Origin: Bacteroidales bacterium | Lineage (GTDB): Bacteria; Bacteroidota; Bacteroidia; Bacteroidales; Muribaculaceae | Assembly (NCBI GenBank): GCA_004553485.1 | Contig: SFLG01000042.1 | Span: forward strand, 1-13,967 | Reading direction: 5' to 3' | DNA length: 13,967 nucleotides | Part shown: piece after piece, positions 12,900 through 13,967 of the stretch | Layout: each line of letters begins with the position of its first letter | How positions within the stretch are numbered: position 1 is the stretch's first letter | Notes under the pieces: model-generated | Database searches by the model: none | Seen by the model: the letters and a program-made list of their open reading frames with translations, nothing else | Told to the model about the DNA's origin: nothing | Translations under genes and position numbers: made by a program

Positions 12900-13967
12900 A
12901 TGCCGACGCGAGAAAACACGATCATGTATGCCATGTACGTTATCGGCGAGGTGGAGAGCAATTGGGACTGGACGGGCGTTTACCGAGCCGACCCTATCAC
13001 GATCGGGATGATGCAGAACTACGGGCAGCGCGCCGAGATCTGCATAGAACGTTGCGCCGCCGAAGACCCCGAGGGATACGCCGCGTTCAAAGCGGCGGCC
13101 CCGAAACTGGCTGCAGCGGTTGAGCAGGATTACGGCTGGAATTGGTGGACAGGCTACTATGTAGACGACGCCGAAGCGGCAGCGTGGCAGACGTGGGCGC
13201 AGCGCGATAAGAACCACGTAGGCCAGCAAAAGCTCTGGATTGACGACGCGACGGGCTATATCGAGACGTTGACGGGGTGGGGACTCTCCGAGGACAGGCC
13301 GCAAACGCTTATCTACGCGATGTCCATGTACCATCAATCGCCGCGCGAGGCGGGGAACGTGATAGGGGCGTGCGGCGGTTCCGCCACGCTCGACACGATG
13401 CACGCGGCGTGCATGAACAACGGGATTTTAGGGCGCTACAAAAACCGTTACAACACCGTTTACGGCAGGCTGTCCGATTGGGACGGCGAGAGCGCACCGC
13501 CCGACTTCGGGCAGGTGCAGGACGTGGGCGCAGGCAGCGGCGGGCAGAACACGGGCAGCACGGGGCAGCCTTCGGCAGCTGTTACCCGAGTGCAGATAGA
13601 CAACGGCGTTATGACGCTATGGGGCTCGGGCGTTTATGCAAGCGGCCTAACCTGCTATAAGTCCGCTCCGAACACCTGGTTGCCGAGCATCTCGAAGACA
13701 GGAGAGCCGAACCCCGGAACCAACACAGGAGGCGGCAGCTCCACGGGAAACACGGCCCTGAACGAGATGCGGCAATGGTTGCTAGACCATGTAGGAGCTT
13801 TCGCATACTCGCAGGGCGCGGGGCGCATGTCCCCCGAGGAGTCGGGCTATACGGACTGCTCTGCGCTCATGTGGTACGTATATCACATCGTGACGGGGGA
13901 GAACATAGGTTCCTGGACTGGCGACCAGCAGAACTACGGGGAGATAATCGCAGAGGGCAGCGGGGAC
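12900..13967 (+). CDS. Tail-associated wall hydrolase: lysozyme-like plus NlpC/P60 domains, truncated by the window end
   Basis: An open frame of 356 codons without stop to the last base. GGAGG at 12888-12892 precedes the ATG. The N-terminal domain (about 1-195) has the pattern VIGEVESNWDWTGVYRADPI then TIGMMQNYG, like muramidase/transglycosylase domains of phage lysins, with Glu17 or Glu19 as likely catalytic acid. Gly/Ser/Thr-rich linkers (about 197-228 and 268-283) flank a small beta-like unit. The C-terminal domain has SGYTDCSALMWYVY with Cys320, the NlpC/P60 nucleophile; its His lies beyond the window. Gene position and two-domain design equal phi29 gp13, the tail-tip enzyme, but gp13 carries an M23 metallopeptidase instead. 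The separate amidase serves lysis, so this one probably serves entry. Confidence 0.85.
   Translation, partial: MPTRENTIMYAMYVIGEVESNWDWTGVYRADPITIGMMQNYGQRAEICIERCAAEDPEGYAAFKAAAPKLAAAVEQDYGWNWWTGYYVDDAEAAAWQTWAQRDKNHVGQQKLWIDDATGYIETLTGWGLSEDRPQTLIYAMSMYHQSPREAGNVIGACGGSATLDTMHAACMNNGILGRYKNRYNTVYGRLSDWDGESAPPDFGQVQDVGAGSGGQNTGSTGQPSAAVTRVQIDNGVMTLWGSGVYASGLTCYKSAPNTWLPSISKTGEPNPGTNTGGGSSTGNTALNEMRQWLLDHVGAFAYSQGAGRMSPEESGYTDCSALMWYVYHIVTGENIGSWTGDQQNYGEIIAEGSGD

Noticed and set aside
12813..13403. 196-codon open frame on the minus strand
   Set aside because: It overlaps the fibre end, the terminator and the lysozyme domain; the plus-strand reading has ribosome site and recognisable domains.
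1..13967. tRNA genes, insertion sequences, integrase or attachment sites
   Set aside because: None seen on either strand; gene content is that of a virulent-type phi29-like phage, though the missing right part could change this.

Overview
The window reads as the left two thirds or so of a small phi29-like tailed phage genome (podovirus; protein-primed, presumably linear DNA). The calls rest on a terminal-protein/family-B polymerase pair and on a late block that runs in phi29 order: scaffold, major capsid protein with Ig-like domain, tail knob, portal, lower collar, fibre genes and a tail lysozyme. The DNA is GC-rich, ribosome binding sites are strong AAGGAGG types, and the phiLC3-type holin with Amidase_3 endolysin points to a Gram-positive host. 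A high-GC host such as a Coriobacteriia member would fit, but this is inference; nothing here proves the host.

Layout. 1-183: A/C-biased left end, a cluster of CAAAATTCG repeats and a sigma70-like early promoter. 184-1549: three small unknown early genes and a likely single-stranded DNA-binding protein, closed by a terminator with a GNRA loop. 1593-4262: second promoter region with a 14-bp palindrome, then terminal protein and DNA polymerase. 4277-5607: lysis cassette (membrane-anchored coiled-coil protein, holin, amidase with an internal start), closed by a strong terminator. 5657-5950: the only convincing minus-strand gene. 5951-6179: non-coding stretch that I read as a promoter, a roughly 118-nt packaging RNA (pRNA) with the phi29 three-way architecture, and a leader hairpin. 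6180-13967: virion genes; the last one runs off the window. The packaging ATPase, the rest of the tail lysozyme and the right end are not present and would lie downstream.

How it works together. The early operon and the terminal protein/polymerase pair would replicate the genome from its protein-capped ends. The scaffold and capsid protein would build the prohead on the portal, and the pRNA would sit on the portal vertex to recruit the missing ATPase. Knob, lower collar and fibres make the short tail, and the lysozyme-NlpC/P60 protein would open the cell wall at entry. Holin and amidase release progeny. Differences from phi29 are the co-orientation of early and late genes, the lysis cassette placed between replication and structural genes, and the pRNA gene placed directly before the scaffold gene instead of at the genome end.
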